Assembly: GCA_013399115.1 (NCBI GenBank)
Contig: VXAA01000092.1
Span: forward strand, 432,381-496,380
DNA from: Anseranas semipalmata
Lineage: Eukaryota > Chordata > Aves > Anseriformes > Anseranatidae
Length of the DNA: 64,000 nt
Direction: 5' to 3'
Positions 1 to 11,184 of this stretch are shown here, piece after piece (within the stretch, counting starts at the first letter, position 1; each line of letters starts with the position of its first letter). Position numbers and translations under genes: made by a program. Under the pieces are notes generated by a model that was not told the origin of the DNA, ran no database searches, and was given only the letters and a program-made list of their open reading frames with translations.

Positions 1-365
1 CGCCCCGCCACACAAAAAGCTTTTATACAAAACAATCCCCCCCCAGTTAAATACAAAAATAATGAAAACTTGTTTGCGAAGGGACCGGTGTTTTGTGTAA
101 GGATTTTGTCCTGAATTCCTAGCGCGAGGTCACCCCCGGAAGGTGGGGTCACCGCCCGGCAGCCCCCCGGCACGGCACCCGGGGGGCAGCAGAGGAAGGC
201 AGGCACGCAGAGCGAGGCTTACTGCAGCTCGGGGATCCAAATTAAAAATCCTGCTCCTCCACGCTCGAATAGGATTTCAGGACAAAAACAGAGGCAATTA
301 GCTTTGCTATTTTACTTTATTGGTATTAATTTAGCACGATCTCAGGAGGCAGGCGGTGTCGGAAA
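1..365. other. 3' flank of SPCS2
   Basis: This stretch lies beyond the SPCS2 stop codon. It contains the short SPCS2 3' UTR and a polyadenylation signal at 316-321 on the minus strand. In mammals NEU3 follows SPCS2 here, but I see no NEU3 exon before the window edge. Confidence 0.6.
316..321 (-). terminator. SPCS2: SPCS2 polyadenylation signal AATAAA
   Basis: The minus strand reads AATAAA starting 45 bases after the SPCS2 stop codon. It is the only canonical hexamer seen on that strand between the stop codon and the window edge, so the predicted 3' UTR is under 100 bases. Confidence 0.7.
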
Positions 366-552
366 TCATTTGGTTTTCCTCTCCAGGGCCAGACTATCGT
401 GGAGCTTGGAGACTTCTGGCTCATAGGCCTCCATAACTAGCGTGCCGTTGTTGTCGAAGAATTTCGCGATGGATTTGGTGAACTCGGCTTCTCTCTGCTG
501 TTTGGTTTTCCCACTGATGAAAGTCAGCTTCAAGGTGTACTTGTCATCAAAC
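366..552 (-). CDS. SPCS2: SPCS2 coding exon 5 (last)
   Basis: The acceptor is CCCGCAG before GTTTGATGAC. The exon encodes residues 140-201, from [19 protein letters not shown] to the stop TGA at 368-366. The R codon CGG is split across the junction with exon 4 as CG and G. Confidence 0.96.
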
Positions 553-3500
553 CTGCGGGAACAGCAGAGCGCGTTCAGAGCAGAATTTGCTAAATGTGGC
601 TCAGCTGAGAAGCCAAGGAAAAGCCAACAGGGAACCCTTGTCTTTGGTACAGGGAAAGCCGCGGGAGAGGGGGTCCCAGCACCCAGCACCCCCCATGGAC
701 ACTGACAGCTGCATCACACAGGCTTTAATTATAACACAATTAAAGATTTTATACTCTTTGTAAGGGATTAGGCTTTCCCTCCCCATTTAAAAAGAAGCAT
801 AACGTGAACATTTGTGGCAGATAACTGCTCGGCGCTGTTCCCATTTTTAGATTGGGACATCGATCTTGATGGAATGAAACAGATTTGTAGGTACAAAAAT
901 AAGGGAAAATATCTCAGATGATCCTACAGAGACAGGGTGGAAGCGGTGCAAGAAGTCGCATCCCCGGTGCAGGCACCGGTATTTTCCCCCATTTTGTTTT
1001 ACGTTATCCACAGCGCAGCTCCCCTGCCCCGCCGTGGAGCGCGCGGAAACTACAGGCGGGCTGGAGCCGCCGGGGCTCCCTAAGCCCGGCTGCCGGAGCA
1101 CCGATACCGTTTGAGGCTGGAGGAGAGCTGCCAAACGTCATCGGGGTCCATCCCTGCCGGGTCTTTTCTGTGAGCTACCAGGAAAATACTCTTCTCTTTG
1201 TATGAGGTATAGATAGTCAGGATTCCCATCATCACAAAATATGTTCAAGAAAGTTAAGGAAATGGAGACGTTGCACAGTCACAGAGCAATCGGAAGCTAG
1301 GCAAAGAAATTGCTGGGATCCCCTCAGACATCGCCATTAAACCGCCTCTCACGACATGATCGTTCCCAGCTGGCTGTTCGGCTGATGCCTCATGAGCATC
1401 AGAAGCTAAGTAATAACGGAGGCACTTTCTTAAAACCTTTGCACTTGCACAAGAGCTCTAACCAGTGGCGGGAAGTGGTGGGGAAAGCGACAACCCCCTG
1501 TGTGCTTTCAAGAAAGGGATTTCTGGGCCAGCGGCATAAAGCGCTTTGTGAAACCATTAAGTAAAGCGGAAATCACAACAATGAAATACTCTTTTCAATT
1601 ACTCTGCTAATTTTTTGGAGCAACATCTGTAGGAGGTGATGGGAAAGCATGAGCCACAGAATTAATTGCTATTTCTATTAAGCACAGATCAAGCAATTTT
1701 TCTCATTTTTGGAAGTAAATCATTCCAAGTGCTGCAGGACGAATTATCCCCGAGTCCACGCTGAATGCCAAGCAGAAAAGCTGCAGCCTAGAACAGGGAA
1801 GTGCCTTGCCCTGGGTCGTGCAGCCAGTTAGGGACGCAGCGGCTCCCAGGTCAGCAATAAGCTTCCAGGCTACCAGCTCGCACCGCCTCGCTGGTACCAT
1901 CAAAGCTGCCCTTAAAAGCGGGCCTGTCGGCAGCTCTGGGGAAGCACCGCTCTCTGTCACATCCATTCATGTTGTAAAACCTCTACAGACATCTGTCTTG
2001 CTGGAGGAGCTGCAAACAAATTGGTGGCACACTGACCCTGACAGCCCAAACACACACGCGCACACAAACCCACCCCAGCTGTGCCATAACGCTGGGAACA
2101 TTACTGCAAGTATTTCTTGGTATTTCAGAGTTAACTCTTAAACAAGAGTTGGCTTCTAAACACGTAAACCCTGATTTACAGCGCTGCCCTCCTAAATTCA
2201 GCACCTGCTCCTCTCTGGCAGAGGCGCTGGCAAGAATTACCTCCGCTCCACTTCTCACTCTCAGTATCCGATCTGTCGTATTAGGAAAGGACAGACGGTT
2301 CTGTAACCACACTACGGACATAATTAAAAAACACATAAACACACACAAAACAAAACCCTGAAGCTTTTAAGGGCTGATTTTCAGTTTGAGATTAACACAC
2401 CTAAACTGAGGAATCTCTGCACAGCTGTCTGACATTCAGGAGGCCTGGTCAGTGCAGCCAGGGGAGCAATTTAGCTGCTCAGGCAGCTGCTGTCCACTTT
2501 GGAGCGAGCTGAATTGCTGCCCAGCCTCTGCTCCGCTCCGCTGCAGGGGAAGTCTGGATCCCCATCACACACAGATCACTCACAGTGAAGCGTGTGACAA
2601 TCAGACAACCACCCAGACAGGCGTGGAGTTGCCCGTCACATGAAAAATAGTTGATAATCAGCTGATCACCACACCACAGGCAGTAAAATTCCCACAGGCC
2701 TGAAAATGGGAATACAGAGAAGGGTTGTTTTGTGCTTCATGGAGAAAATAAAACCCTTCTGGTGTAAATTTGGAGTTGGACTCTATGATCCTTGAGGGTC
2801 CCTTCCAACTCAGGACATTCTATGATTTTAAGTAAGCCAACGCACGTAAAGGATATGATACAACACAAAACGCAAGAACAGGTTTGGATTCAGGAAAGGG
2901 GTGCAGGTAATCCCAGATCAAAGCTACAATTGCGAAGAGACACGAGATTGTGCAGATGATGAGGCGGCCGTCGATCAAACGGAAGTTTTCGACGTATTTG
3001 TACTTCTCCAGGAGAACCTGCGGGAGAATCACACAGCTGGGTTTATTTTGTGCTTTTTAATAAATTTTACAAACTGCTTCTGAAAAGGATTTTGACAAAA
3101 CAACCCGTTTCATGCAGGTAAACTGAGCAGAAACTTTATGCATAATTAATATCTATGTTGGACATCATGATAATTGCTGTTACTCTAAGCACAAATGCTG
3201 CTTTAGCCAGTTCAGATCCATGGGAATCAAGAAACAAGCTACAGAATTACCATGGGTATGGGCACTTCACCACCAACACATCAATGTTTAAAGAGTTTGT
3301 AAGCTAAATATAAAACCTAAGAAAATAGCTTGGCACACAGGATTAACCTAAAAGGCTAAAAAGCCCAACCCTGCTGATGCAAACCAACTTGCTGAAAGCA
3401 CGCTGCAAGCGTCTGAGAAAGCAAAGGAACTACTGGGTACTGGGAGGAAACGCTCGGTCGCAGCCGGATCCCGGCATTCCCCGGGCAGTTTCACGTTGCC

Positions 3501-6500
3501 TTTAGAGTTTCAGACGCAGAGCAAAGGCTCGCGCCTTCCCAAACAGGGAGAAATGGGCAGTCGCAGAACGCACCTTTTTGGCAGAATCGTCCAAAGAGTT
3601 TTTCACAGCTGAACCGTCCCATTTGTCAATTTTTACTGGCTTGTCGTCAATCTTCCACTGCAATGGAAAGCAAAAAGAGTTAATTGCCTCTGGAGAAATT
3701 AGCATGGGTTAGCATTTCATTTTAATACACTTGTTCCTGTTGGGAGCACAAAGGTAGGAGAAAACCCAGAGGACACCTACAGAATAGCTGCTGCTTGGGA
3801 AAACTGACCAGGGACACAGGAGTCGGGCGCCTGCTACGCAGCCGTATCGCACCAGAAGTGGCTTCAGCTCTGATGCGCCCGTCGCCACAGCACCACCTTG
3901 CAGATTTAAACTCACACCTCTTGTTATCAGTACCAGAGGTATTTCAGAAAGTGACTTGTTACATCCGCTTTATTCTAACTTTGATTGTTTGCTGCTGTTA
4001 CTGTCATCCACAGAAAGCTGCAGCTATGACTTAACTCTTGCCCTTGAATATACTCATGCTTCTTAGCAAAGAAGTTACCAAGGGGCTCTCTGGGGGTTGA
4101 TGACAGGAGGACAGCTTCAGAGGACCCTTAGCAATCCGGATGTAAGAGACAAATATAAAGGCATGAAAAGGAAAGGAAGTTTCGGGCAGACCATCCTCCC
4201 GTACGAAACCAAACGGCTGCAGCTCTTCCGTGTTCAGGTTTTCCCCGGGCTGGTCTGCAGAAGCAGGTCCTTCAGCAATAGCGAATCCCAGATAAACAGC
4301 TCAGGTGCTTAAAGGCATTAGTTTCCCTCTAAACTGTATTATTTTTGGTGGCAATTCCTTCCAGCCACAGTTGGACACGTGAGTTTGAGCCCTTTTCATT
4401 TTAAGCGGTACGTTATCTCAAATTCTCGGGGTCAGTAGAAGCAGTTCCCAACTCCCCTCGTGTTATTTCCTGCTCTTGAAGCTCCCCGCTGGATTTACTA
4501 AGTACCTGTCACGAGAGCTCATTTCCTCCTCTGGACACCACTGGAACTGAAACCGTCACAAAGTAAGATGTAAAACCTGATCTACTCCCCCGTATTCGCA
4601 CGGGGAGAAGCGTGATCATCTTTCAGGATCCGGGGGTATGAATTATGAGGTGCACAGTAAATGTCACCACGCGTGGTTTACGAGGGACAAAAGAAACAGC
4701 CAGAAGCATTTAAAAATCACAGCCAGCCAGGGAGAGCTCCCATATCAGCGTACGTTACAAAATGTTGTAGGCAGCCACTGGGCCACATTTTTAAAGCATA
4801 TTCCAAGGTTAACAGAGCGCACATGACAACTGAAAGCTAACCCCTTTTCCATGAAAGAATACAGAAGAATTCTTTCAAATATTTATTTTTCCTTATAAAA
4901 GCATCAACAACAGTTTTATTTCTTGCCCTCTGGAATTCCCAGAGATGAAAGTATCAAGAGCTAGAGTAGGGAAAGGGAAAAATACCCATTTTTTTTCTCC
5001 CAATTGGAAAACTGGAAGTCAAAAACCTCTACAAAACAGCACCTGCACCCAACCCCTCTTACCTCATCCCCAGGTAAATCAAAAAAGCTCAGAAGAAAGG
5101 CATTCAGACTTGCCCTCACCACCCCCAGATGCGGGCTCCGTGCCTCGCAGGGGAGAGGAAGGAAAGACAACCAGCTGTCCACATGCAAACTTACTTTGCT
5201 TCGCAAAACCCTAAAATGGAGAGCTTTTCTGAAACAGCACCAGCTATTTACGCTACAGAATTATTCCCGTGGGGTGCAGAAAAATCCTGTTATTTTAAGG
5301 ACAAAAAGGCTGACTGGTATTACACGTGCAAGACTCAGCACAGCTGGATTCTCTGCTGGGTACACGAGCAACTGAACCACGAACTCAGATCTGACTATGG
5401 GGAAATGACCCATCCTTTACTGTATTCATACTGCTCAAACGAAGGCAAGCCTTACCAAGGAAGCAACATCAAGCCTGCAGTATTTTTGCTGTTGATAAAA
5501 CATCCTGAAAAACAAGGCTCAGCCTTTAGAGCTGGTCAGCCCTTTCCCCCGCTGCTTTTTCTGAATAATAATTAACAAAATAAATGGGAAGCTTTTCACA
5601 ACACAAGGACCCTTAGCAGGCCAGTGAAAGGCTCTCCAAAACATAGTTCCCTTTAAGCACGGCTGCATTTTTTCAAAACTCTAAAAGAATCATTTTGAAG
5701 AAGTAAAAAAAAAAAAANGCAAATATTTTGATTAACATTTTCCCACATTTCCCTTAATACCAAGTATGACAGCGTTCTCAGGCGTGTTCCTAAGCGAGAG
5801 CAAGAAGCCGGAGATACCGAGAAGGTACCACCCAAGAGGTCTCGGCCGCCGCTGCGACTCCTGCCCTGGCAGATGCTCCCACACCGAGCAGTGCCAGAGG
5901 TGGCCCCGTCCCCCGGGGTCTCTGTGAACCTACTCCTGAGAAGGAAAAACAAGTAGCTGTGGTTACTCCTTTACGCATTTGCCTACAGTGTTCACCAGGG
6001 AATCATACCTTAAATCTAGCCAACGCGCTCTGCGGCTCATGATGGAGCTGAGCTGACGTTTAGCTCGGACAGAGCCCAAAGCCTGGCGAGCTCCCGATCT
6101 AAAGTCATGGGCACGGTCCCACCTCACGCGTCCCTTTTCACAGCCATACACCGATCTCATCTCACCCCAGGGGTGCTTTCCGTGGTTTGGAGTCTCTGCT
6201 TGTGGCAACAGTACGGTTTACTTGGCATCACAGCACAGCGCCTCTATCTCACTGTCAAAAGGCAAGTTTTTGATCTGCTTATATCCGTTTTTTGTTCCTA
6301 AAGCCTGAGAGGATGGAATCAATGCTTATGCTAAAACTTCTTCCCTTCTTCTCCCCCCAAAACCCAACAGCTTTCTCGATATGTTTGAAGACAGAATAGT
6401 TGGAAACATCAATGAGAAAAGCTCAGGAATCAAGAAATGAATGAAAATAAAGCCCTGGGCTTATTATTAAAAGCCTCGGGATTTTAAAGCTATTTTACAG

Positions 6501-9500
6501 GCGCCCTGGAATCCGTCCCTGGAGGCACAGGACTGCTAACGCCGCACTTACAGAAGGGATTTGCACAGAGGGGAATATCTGTATGCAAACAAGAGTCAAG
6601 GCACTGCCGTCACCGTCTCACCAGCTTCATCCAGGGAGCCCGCGGCAGGCTGAGAACCGGATTCTTGCTTCTTGCTCTCCGTCCTGCACCACATGATGCC
6701 GGAATTGCCAGATAACATCAGTGATATTTAACTGACATTGATCTCTAGCAGAGATGAGAAGCAGCACTGTCAGAGGTAGACGTAAAGTCCACATGACATA
6801 TTTTTGAAATAAAGCTGTTACTGGGGAAAAAAATCTAATCTTAGGCTGTCTAAAGCAGAGAGCTGAAACAGCAGTTCTTCAGTTCCTGGTCAGGCTTACT
6901 TGCGACTCGAGCTGTTCTGCTTCAAGACAGCAACAGCTTGATGATCGCGGGGTGGTCCACGCCAGACAGGACCTGGGGACACACCTGCGGTTTGGGACTT
7001 CAGCCAGGGAGAAGCTTTAGCCTTCCCTTTACCTCTGTCTCAATGCTCCCCTGAGGTTACTTCTCCTAATACAGCACAGCAGCGCAGCTTCTCTCTGATT
7101 CTTTCAGGCTGACCCGCTTAGTGCTGAGGCTGTGGGAGAGGAGCAGAAGGTGCTCAAAGGAAGCAATAAACATCCGCACACGCACAGAAACACACGCACG
7201 TCTCTGTTGACGCCTAAACACTGCGGCTCTGGGCAAGAGCTGATGGCCACCCCTTTGCAGATCAGCTCGAGGGGAGGCAGAGGTTCAGCTGGCCCCTACC
7301 ACCAAGCGCTCATCCTCAGACGGAGAAGCCTTCGCCCCTCTAGGGTCTGCAGAACGGCCCTGCAGAGGTGGGGAGGGAAGGCAAAGCTGCAGGGGCATGA
7401 TGGCATCCCGTGGAGCCTGGCAGATGCAAACACGTCTGCTCCTCCAGCTAGCGGAAGATATTTTTCAACCAGCGATTTAATTTGATCACTTTGGGTGCGA
7501 GTTCAAAAGCCTCATAAGAAAAGCTCTGATTTGGTTCCAGTCTGAGTGGAGGGGTGGAAACACCACAAGGAAACCAACCATTTCAAAACCATTTTCAGTT
7601 TGGGTGAGATTCAACTCCTTTCGTTCAGAAACGAAGTGAAATGGCATCACGTCGGAGGTCTGACTCTCCTCCCCACCAGGGGATACCCTCAGGGGGAAGC
7701 ACAGGCGGCCTTGTACAGCCAGGCACAGCCAGGAAGGGGCTGGTACCTGGCAGCACATCCATGCAAGAACGAGGCTTCAGTACGAAGGCTGAAACACGGC
7801 CAGCCGCTACCTTATTTAAAAGTAAAAGGAGGCCAAATGAGAAACGCAATTTCAGAAAGCCGTAAAACCAACCTGACGCTGGATGCACACAAGGACCCCA
7901 GCTGCTCGCACCCGAGTGAAGCTGCTGCCTGCAGCTGGATTACAGCACAGCCGCGAGGAAGCGTTCTGCTGTCAGCTCCGGAAAAGGGGCAGCAAAACAA
8001 GCGGATTGTTCTACGGCAGCCACCACAGGATCCGAGCACTCACACAGCTCATTTGTCAAGCTATCGCCTTCACTTAAATCCCTTCTCAAAACTCCTTCCT
8101 AAGCAGGACGCACAGAAAAATCCTATGGGAAGTTTCAAGATGTTCACATCTCAGAAGTGAGACGCAGCACAAACTTAACCTCTTCCCCCGCCTCATTCCT
8201 TCTGCTCTACTGTCAGCCTCATTTACATCATGTCCAACTTTAGCCTGCAACATCTCCTGGGGAGCTAACTTGTCTCTCCGAACATTGCTCTCAAGTTTAC
8301 TGTGCGCTTTGGGTATTACGCACATAAACAATCAAGTCATAAAGTAAAAAAGATTTGTTGCTACCGCAATACCAACACCGGTGTAGGCTACCTAAGTTCT
8401 TCATGGGAATAACATTTCTGCATTGCACCTAATCTGTGTTTTCTAGTACAAGGATGGAAAGAACGGAGCCTCCCCTTCCTAAACCCTAAAATCAGAAACC
8501 CTTCAGAGCGGGACATGCAAAGCTGCAGCCCAGGGAGCTTGGATACCCTCTGCAGACGATGCACACCGAGCCCCTCGCGGCACGCAGCCTGGCATGGCAG
8601 CTCATTGCCATTTCCTGCAGGTAGGGCTGCAGCTGACAGAGCAGCGAGTCCCAGACCGCAGGTCCCCACCTCCCACATAAATTCTAAAGCAAGGGTGACA
8701 GGGCAAGCCGCGAGCCTGACACAAGCAGGATTTTGCAGACAGCAGGGTCCAGAACACCTCACTCTACATCGCTTCCCTTCTCTTCCAACGGGTCTTGAAG
8801 GAACGGCCGCAGCAGCTGGGAACCAGGATGTGGCGTGCACAGCCTTAAAGGGCTGTGCTGGTTGTGGCAGAGCGTGGTGAAGAACTCAGTGCCGTGCTGT
8901 CGTCAGCTCAGAGCAATGAACTGGTGAAACCTCGCGGTATTTGAGAGCACTGCTGGCACCGTCACACCAATCTGAAGTCAGTGAGCACGCACGCTTAGGT
9001 GGTGCTGGTTATACGAGGTCAGGAGGAACCACCTGATTTTCATGGACACTGAAGGAACATGAGAAGGACAAGAGAAAGAGGATAATTAACACGCCAGTCT
9101 CCCTAAACTCCCCCCAATTTAGCTTACCAGTGAAGTACAAGAAGATATGCGAAACAAGCAGCCTATCATAGGACTTCAAAGCCTTGGTGTTAAGCCACTA
9201 TTTTTCTGTTTGAGAAGAACTTGAGCAAATTAGGGACTAAGTACCCAATTTTCCAGATAATACCTCTGCAACACATACCCTGGTTCCCAGGAACAACCAG
9301 ATCTCATTTAAGTCATCAAGGGGGAGAATACGAAGGCACGTGGATCAGCATAGAAAAGAGAGGGAAAAGAAAACAGAACAGTCTCAAGTGTGCACATGTG
9401 CTTTGTGGAGAAGCCCCGTTGAAACTACGCAGCGAGTTCTTCCCAAGCGATTCAGCTCCTGCACCAACAGCGTATTTCCCTTCCCAACTATTTCATTTCC

Positions 9501-10924
9501 TTCTGAAATAACCACAACTTCCCACGCACAGGACATGGCAGGAGGCGCGGGAATGCCTCGAGAGTGCGACACTTCTTAGAGTTCTTGAAGTGTAACCACA
9601 AAGTGCTCTCATTTCAAAACTGAAAGCTAAGCACATCTGCAGGAAATATCCAGAAATATTTCATTAGCACCTTCCTCTAAAAGCATTTGCTCAACGGCTT
9701 AACTGTTTTAAAGAAATACCACCAAACTTTGCATACAGTAAGGGTAATTTCATCTCAAACAGATGCAAGGAAATTGTGCTCTTTAGAAATTATGAATATA
9801 CGTAGATCAATGAAACTGAAGAGTCAAAGTGTTTTCAATTGCAGCCATCACTATTTTGAAGTTCAGTGAGAGATGCCAAGTGCACCACTCTGAAGAAACA
9901 CCTTGTTCCAACTTGAGACAGAGGCATCTGTTCCTATCTTGTGAAAAAAATGCCTCCAGGTCTTTAGCTTCAGCTGCCAGAAGAGCACAACCAACCACCA
10001 GACACAATGAAGGGCTGTGACACCAACTCCTGACCACTTGAAACTGAGCCGAGATCAAAGCCACCGCTACGCAAACAAGGCCATAGCATCACCAAACGGT
10101 TTGGGCTGGAAGGGCCCCATCCAGCCTGGCCTTGGGCACTGCCAGGGATGGGGCACCCACAGCTTCTCTGGGCAGCCTGGGCCAGGGCCTCAGCGCCCTC
10201 AGAGGGAAGAATTTCTGCCCAGCAGCTCACCCAAACCTGCCCTCTTTCCGCTTAAAGCCGTTCCCCCTGCTCCTGTCACCGCACCCTGACCAAGAGTCCC
10301 TCCCCAGCTGTCCTGCAGCCCCTGGAGGCACGGGAAGGCCGCTGGGAGGTCTCCCCGGGGCCTTCTCTTCTCCAGGCCCAACACCCCCAGCTCTCAGCCG
10401 GGCTCCACAGCAGAGCTGCTCCAGCCTCTGAGCACCCTCGCGGCCTCCTCTGGGCCCGCTCCAGCAGCTCCATGGCCTCGTGCTGGGCCCAGAGCTGGAC
10501 GCAGCGCTGCAGGGGGGCCTCAGAGAGCGGGGCAGAGGGGGACAATCACCTCCCTCGCCCTGCTGCCGCGCTGCTGCTGCTGCAGCCCAGGGTGCGGGCG
10601 GATTTCTGGGCCGAGCTCCCTCACGCCGGGCTGCCAGCAGACTTGCACCCGCGCTTGCCGGCACACAGCCCCGCTCCGCAGCCGGACCCCCTCGGCCCCC
10701 GCACGCCGGCCGCCGGCTCCCGCTGCCCCTCGCCGCCCCTTCCCTCACGGCGCCTACGAGGAGGCTGCAGCCGCGGCGGGGCCCCGGGCCTCCGGGGTAG
10801 GGGAAGCCCAGCACCGTGGGGGAGCCCCCGGGGACAGCGCCGAGGCGGGGGGGGGAGCGGCGCCGGGCGGGCGGCGGCCCCGTACCTTGTCCAGCAGCCC
10901 GTTCCTGCCGCCTTTGGCCGCCAT
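366..10924 (-). CDS. SPCS2: Signal peptidase complex subunit 2 (5 coding exons)
   Basis: SPCS2 is the 25-kDa non-catalytic subunit of the ER signal peptidase. In the known family it sits in the ER membrane, contacts the Sec61 beta subunit and helps the complex select signal peptides. The coding exons, in transcript order, are 10924-10886, 3657-3574, 3017-2857, 1242-1108 and 552-366. They join in phase to 606 nt, giving 201 aa and a stop. Recognisable blocks include [20 protein letters not shown] (residues 15-34), two membrane segments (about 60-79 and 88-107), [20 protein letters not shown] and a C-terminal cytosolic domain ending [12 protein letters not shown]. The human protein is 226 aa. 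The missing residues are at the Gly/Ala-rich N-terminus, where the frame stays open upstream of the chosen ATG into the assembly gap. Introns 1, 2 and 4 are GT-AG. Intron 3 is AT-AC of U12 type. The gene is head-to-head with XRRA1. Confidence 0.97.
1108..1242 (-). CDS. SPCS2: SPCS2 coding exon 4
   Basis: The exon encodes [18 protein letters not shown] and continues to SSSLK. It supplies the second half of the second membrane helix and the start of the cytosolic domain. It is preceded by a U12-type acceptor (GAAC, no AG) and followed by a GTATCG donor. It is too short to stand out as an open frame and was found by reading the family sequence. Confidence 0.96.
1253..1261 (-). promoter_or_regulatory. 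SPCS2: U12-type branch-point element TTCCTTAAC
   Basis: This is a perfect match to the minor-spliceosome branch consensus TTCCTTRAY. Ten bases separate it from the exon, which places the branch adenosine at the usual U12 spacing of roughly 10-13 bases from the 3' splice site. Confidence 0.92.
2771..2829 (+). mobile_element. CR1 3'-tail fragment in SPCS2 intron 3
   Basis: The segment reads as the CR1 3' end (GGACTCTATGATCCTTGAGG, then CCCTTCCAACTC and ATTCTATGATTTTA). It is antisense to SPCS2. Its tail ends 27 bases from the U12 donor of the intron. Confidence 0.8.
2848..2856 (-). promoter_or_regulatory. SPCS2: U12-type 5' splice site ATATCCTTT
   Basis: All nine bases match the AT-AC minor-intron donor consensus recognised by U11/U12. 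The element directly follows the second base of the Ser95 codon. Confidence 0.92.
2857..3017 (-). CDS. SPCS2: SPCS2 coding exon 3
   Basis: The acceptor is CCCGCAG before GTTCTCCTGG. The exon encodes [12 protein letters not shown], then the first membrane segment [20 protein letters not shown], the luminal turn HPFPESKP, and the start of the second membrane helix to the first two bases of Ser95. Confidence 0.97.
3574..3657 (-). CDS. SPCS2: SPCS2 coding exon 2
   Basis: The exon is 28 codons in phase 0, from [15 protein letters not shown] to SLDDSAKK. It is flanked by TTGCAG and GTGCGT splice sites. This is among the best conserved parts of the SPCS2 cytosolic N-terminus. Confidence 0.97.
3658..10885 (-). 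other. SPCS2 intron 1 (7.2 kb)
   Basis: This is a GT-AG intron (GTACGG to TTGCAG). It holds one clear CR1 element at its promoter-proximal end (10092-10612) and otherwise unique, AT-moderate sequence. A poly-A run with one ambiguous base lies near 5705-5718. Open frames in it, including one of 204 codons at 7546-8160, show no family resemblance, and I treat them as chance. Confidence 0.85.
10092..10612 (-). mobile_element. CR1 element, 3' portion, GC-rich avian subfamily
   Basis: Read on the minus strand, this copy runs parallel to the larger copy at 46040-46665, from the end of ORF2 through the GGCAGGTTTGGGTGAGCTGC region to the 3' UTR. About 80 bases near the 3' end, present in that copy, are absent here. 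It lies in sense orientation in SPCS2 intron 1. The high similarity suggests relatively recent insertion. Confidence 0.88.
10886..10924 (-). CDS. SPCS2: SPCS2 coding exon 1
   Basis: The exon encodes [13 protein letters not shown], followed by donor GTACGG. GLLDK joins WKIDD of exon 2 as in the human protein. The ATG has a good context (A at -3, G at +4). The frame remains open upstream (AEGGEK) to the gap at 10945, so a longer N-terminus starting inside the gap is possible. Confidence 0.9.
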
Positions 10925-10929
10925 CTTCT
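10919..10929 (-). promoter_or_regulatory. SPCS2: YY1-type element AAGATGGCGGC over the SPCS2 start codon
   Basis: The minus strand reads GAGAAGATGGCGGCC. AAGATGGCGGC is the core YY1 recognition sequence, known in many vertebrate genes to lie just downstream of the transcription start and over the initiator ATG. YY1 binding itself is inferred. Confidence 0.6.
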
Positions 10930-10944
10930 CGCCGCCCTCCGCCT

Positions 10945-11184
10945 NNNNNNNNNNNNNNNNNNNNNNNNNNNNNNNNNNNNNNNNNNNNNNNNNNNNNNNN
11001 NNNNNNNNNNNNNNNNNNNNNNNNNNNNNNNNNNNNNNNNNNNNNNNNNNNNNNNNNNNNNNNNNNNNNNNNNNNNNNNNNNNNNNNNNNNNNNNNNNNN
11101 NNNNNNNNNNNNNNNNNNNNNNNNNNNNNNNNNNNNNNNNNNNNNNNNNNNNNNNNNNNNNNNNNNNNNNNNNNNNNNNNNNNN
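10945..11184. other. Assembly gap (240 N) in the SPCS2/XRRA1 promoter
   Basis: A run of N separates the SPCS2 first exon from a G-rich plus-strand flank. It probably hides the core of the CpG-rich bidirectional promoter, any upstream SPCS2 start codon and the XRRA1 transcription start. Confidence 0.95.

Larger units (their letters stand above)
1243..2856 (-). other. SPCS2: SPCS2 intron 3, U12-type AT-AC minor-spliceosome intron
   Basis: This intron is 1614 bases long. Read on the minus strand it begins ATATCCTTTACG and ends TTTCTTGAAC. No GT-AG pair nearby restores the frame, while the AT-AC boundaries join TC to A (Ser95) and give the conserved [11 protein letters not shown] helix exactly. 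The donor matches the U12 consensus ATATCCTTT at all nine positions. The branch element TTCCTTAAC ends ten bases before the exon. A CR1 3' tail lies 27 bases inside the donor end. Confidence 0.93.

Noticed and set aside
1108..3017. A GT-AG intron between SPCS2 exons 3 and 4, for example a donor at GTGCG downstream of the exon
   Set aside because: It would insert PLR-type residues, lose the conserved SYFVMM join and break the frame. The AT-AC pair restores the family sequence exactly.
7546..8160. 204-codon plus-strand open frame in SPCS2 intron 1
   Set aside because: It has no recognisable motif, no coding-like composition, and lies inside a confirmed intron of the opposite strand.
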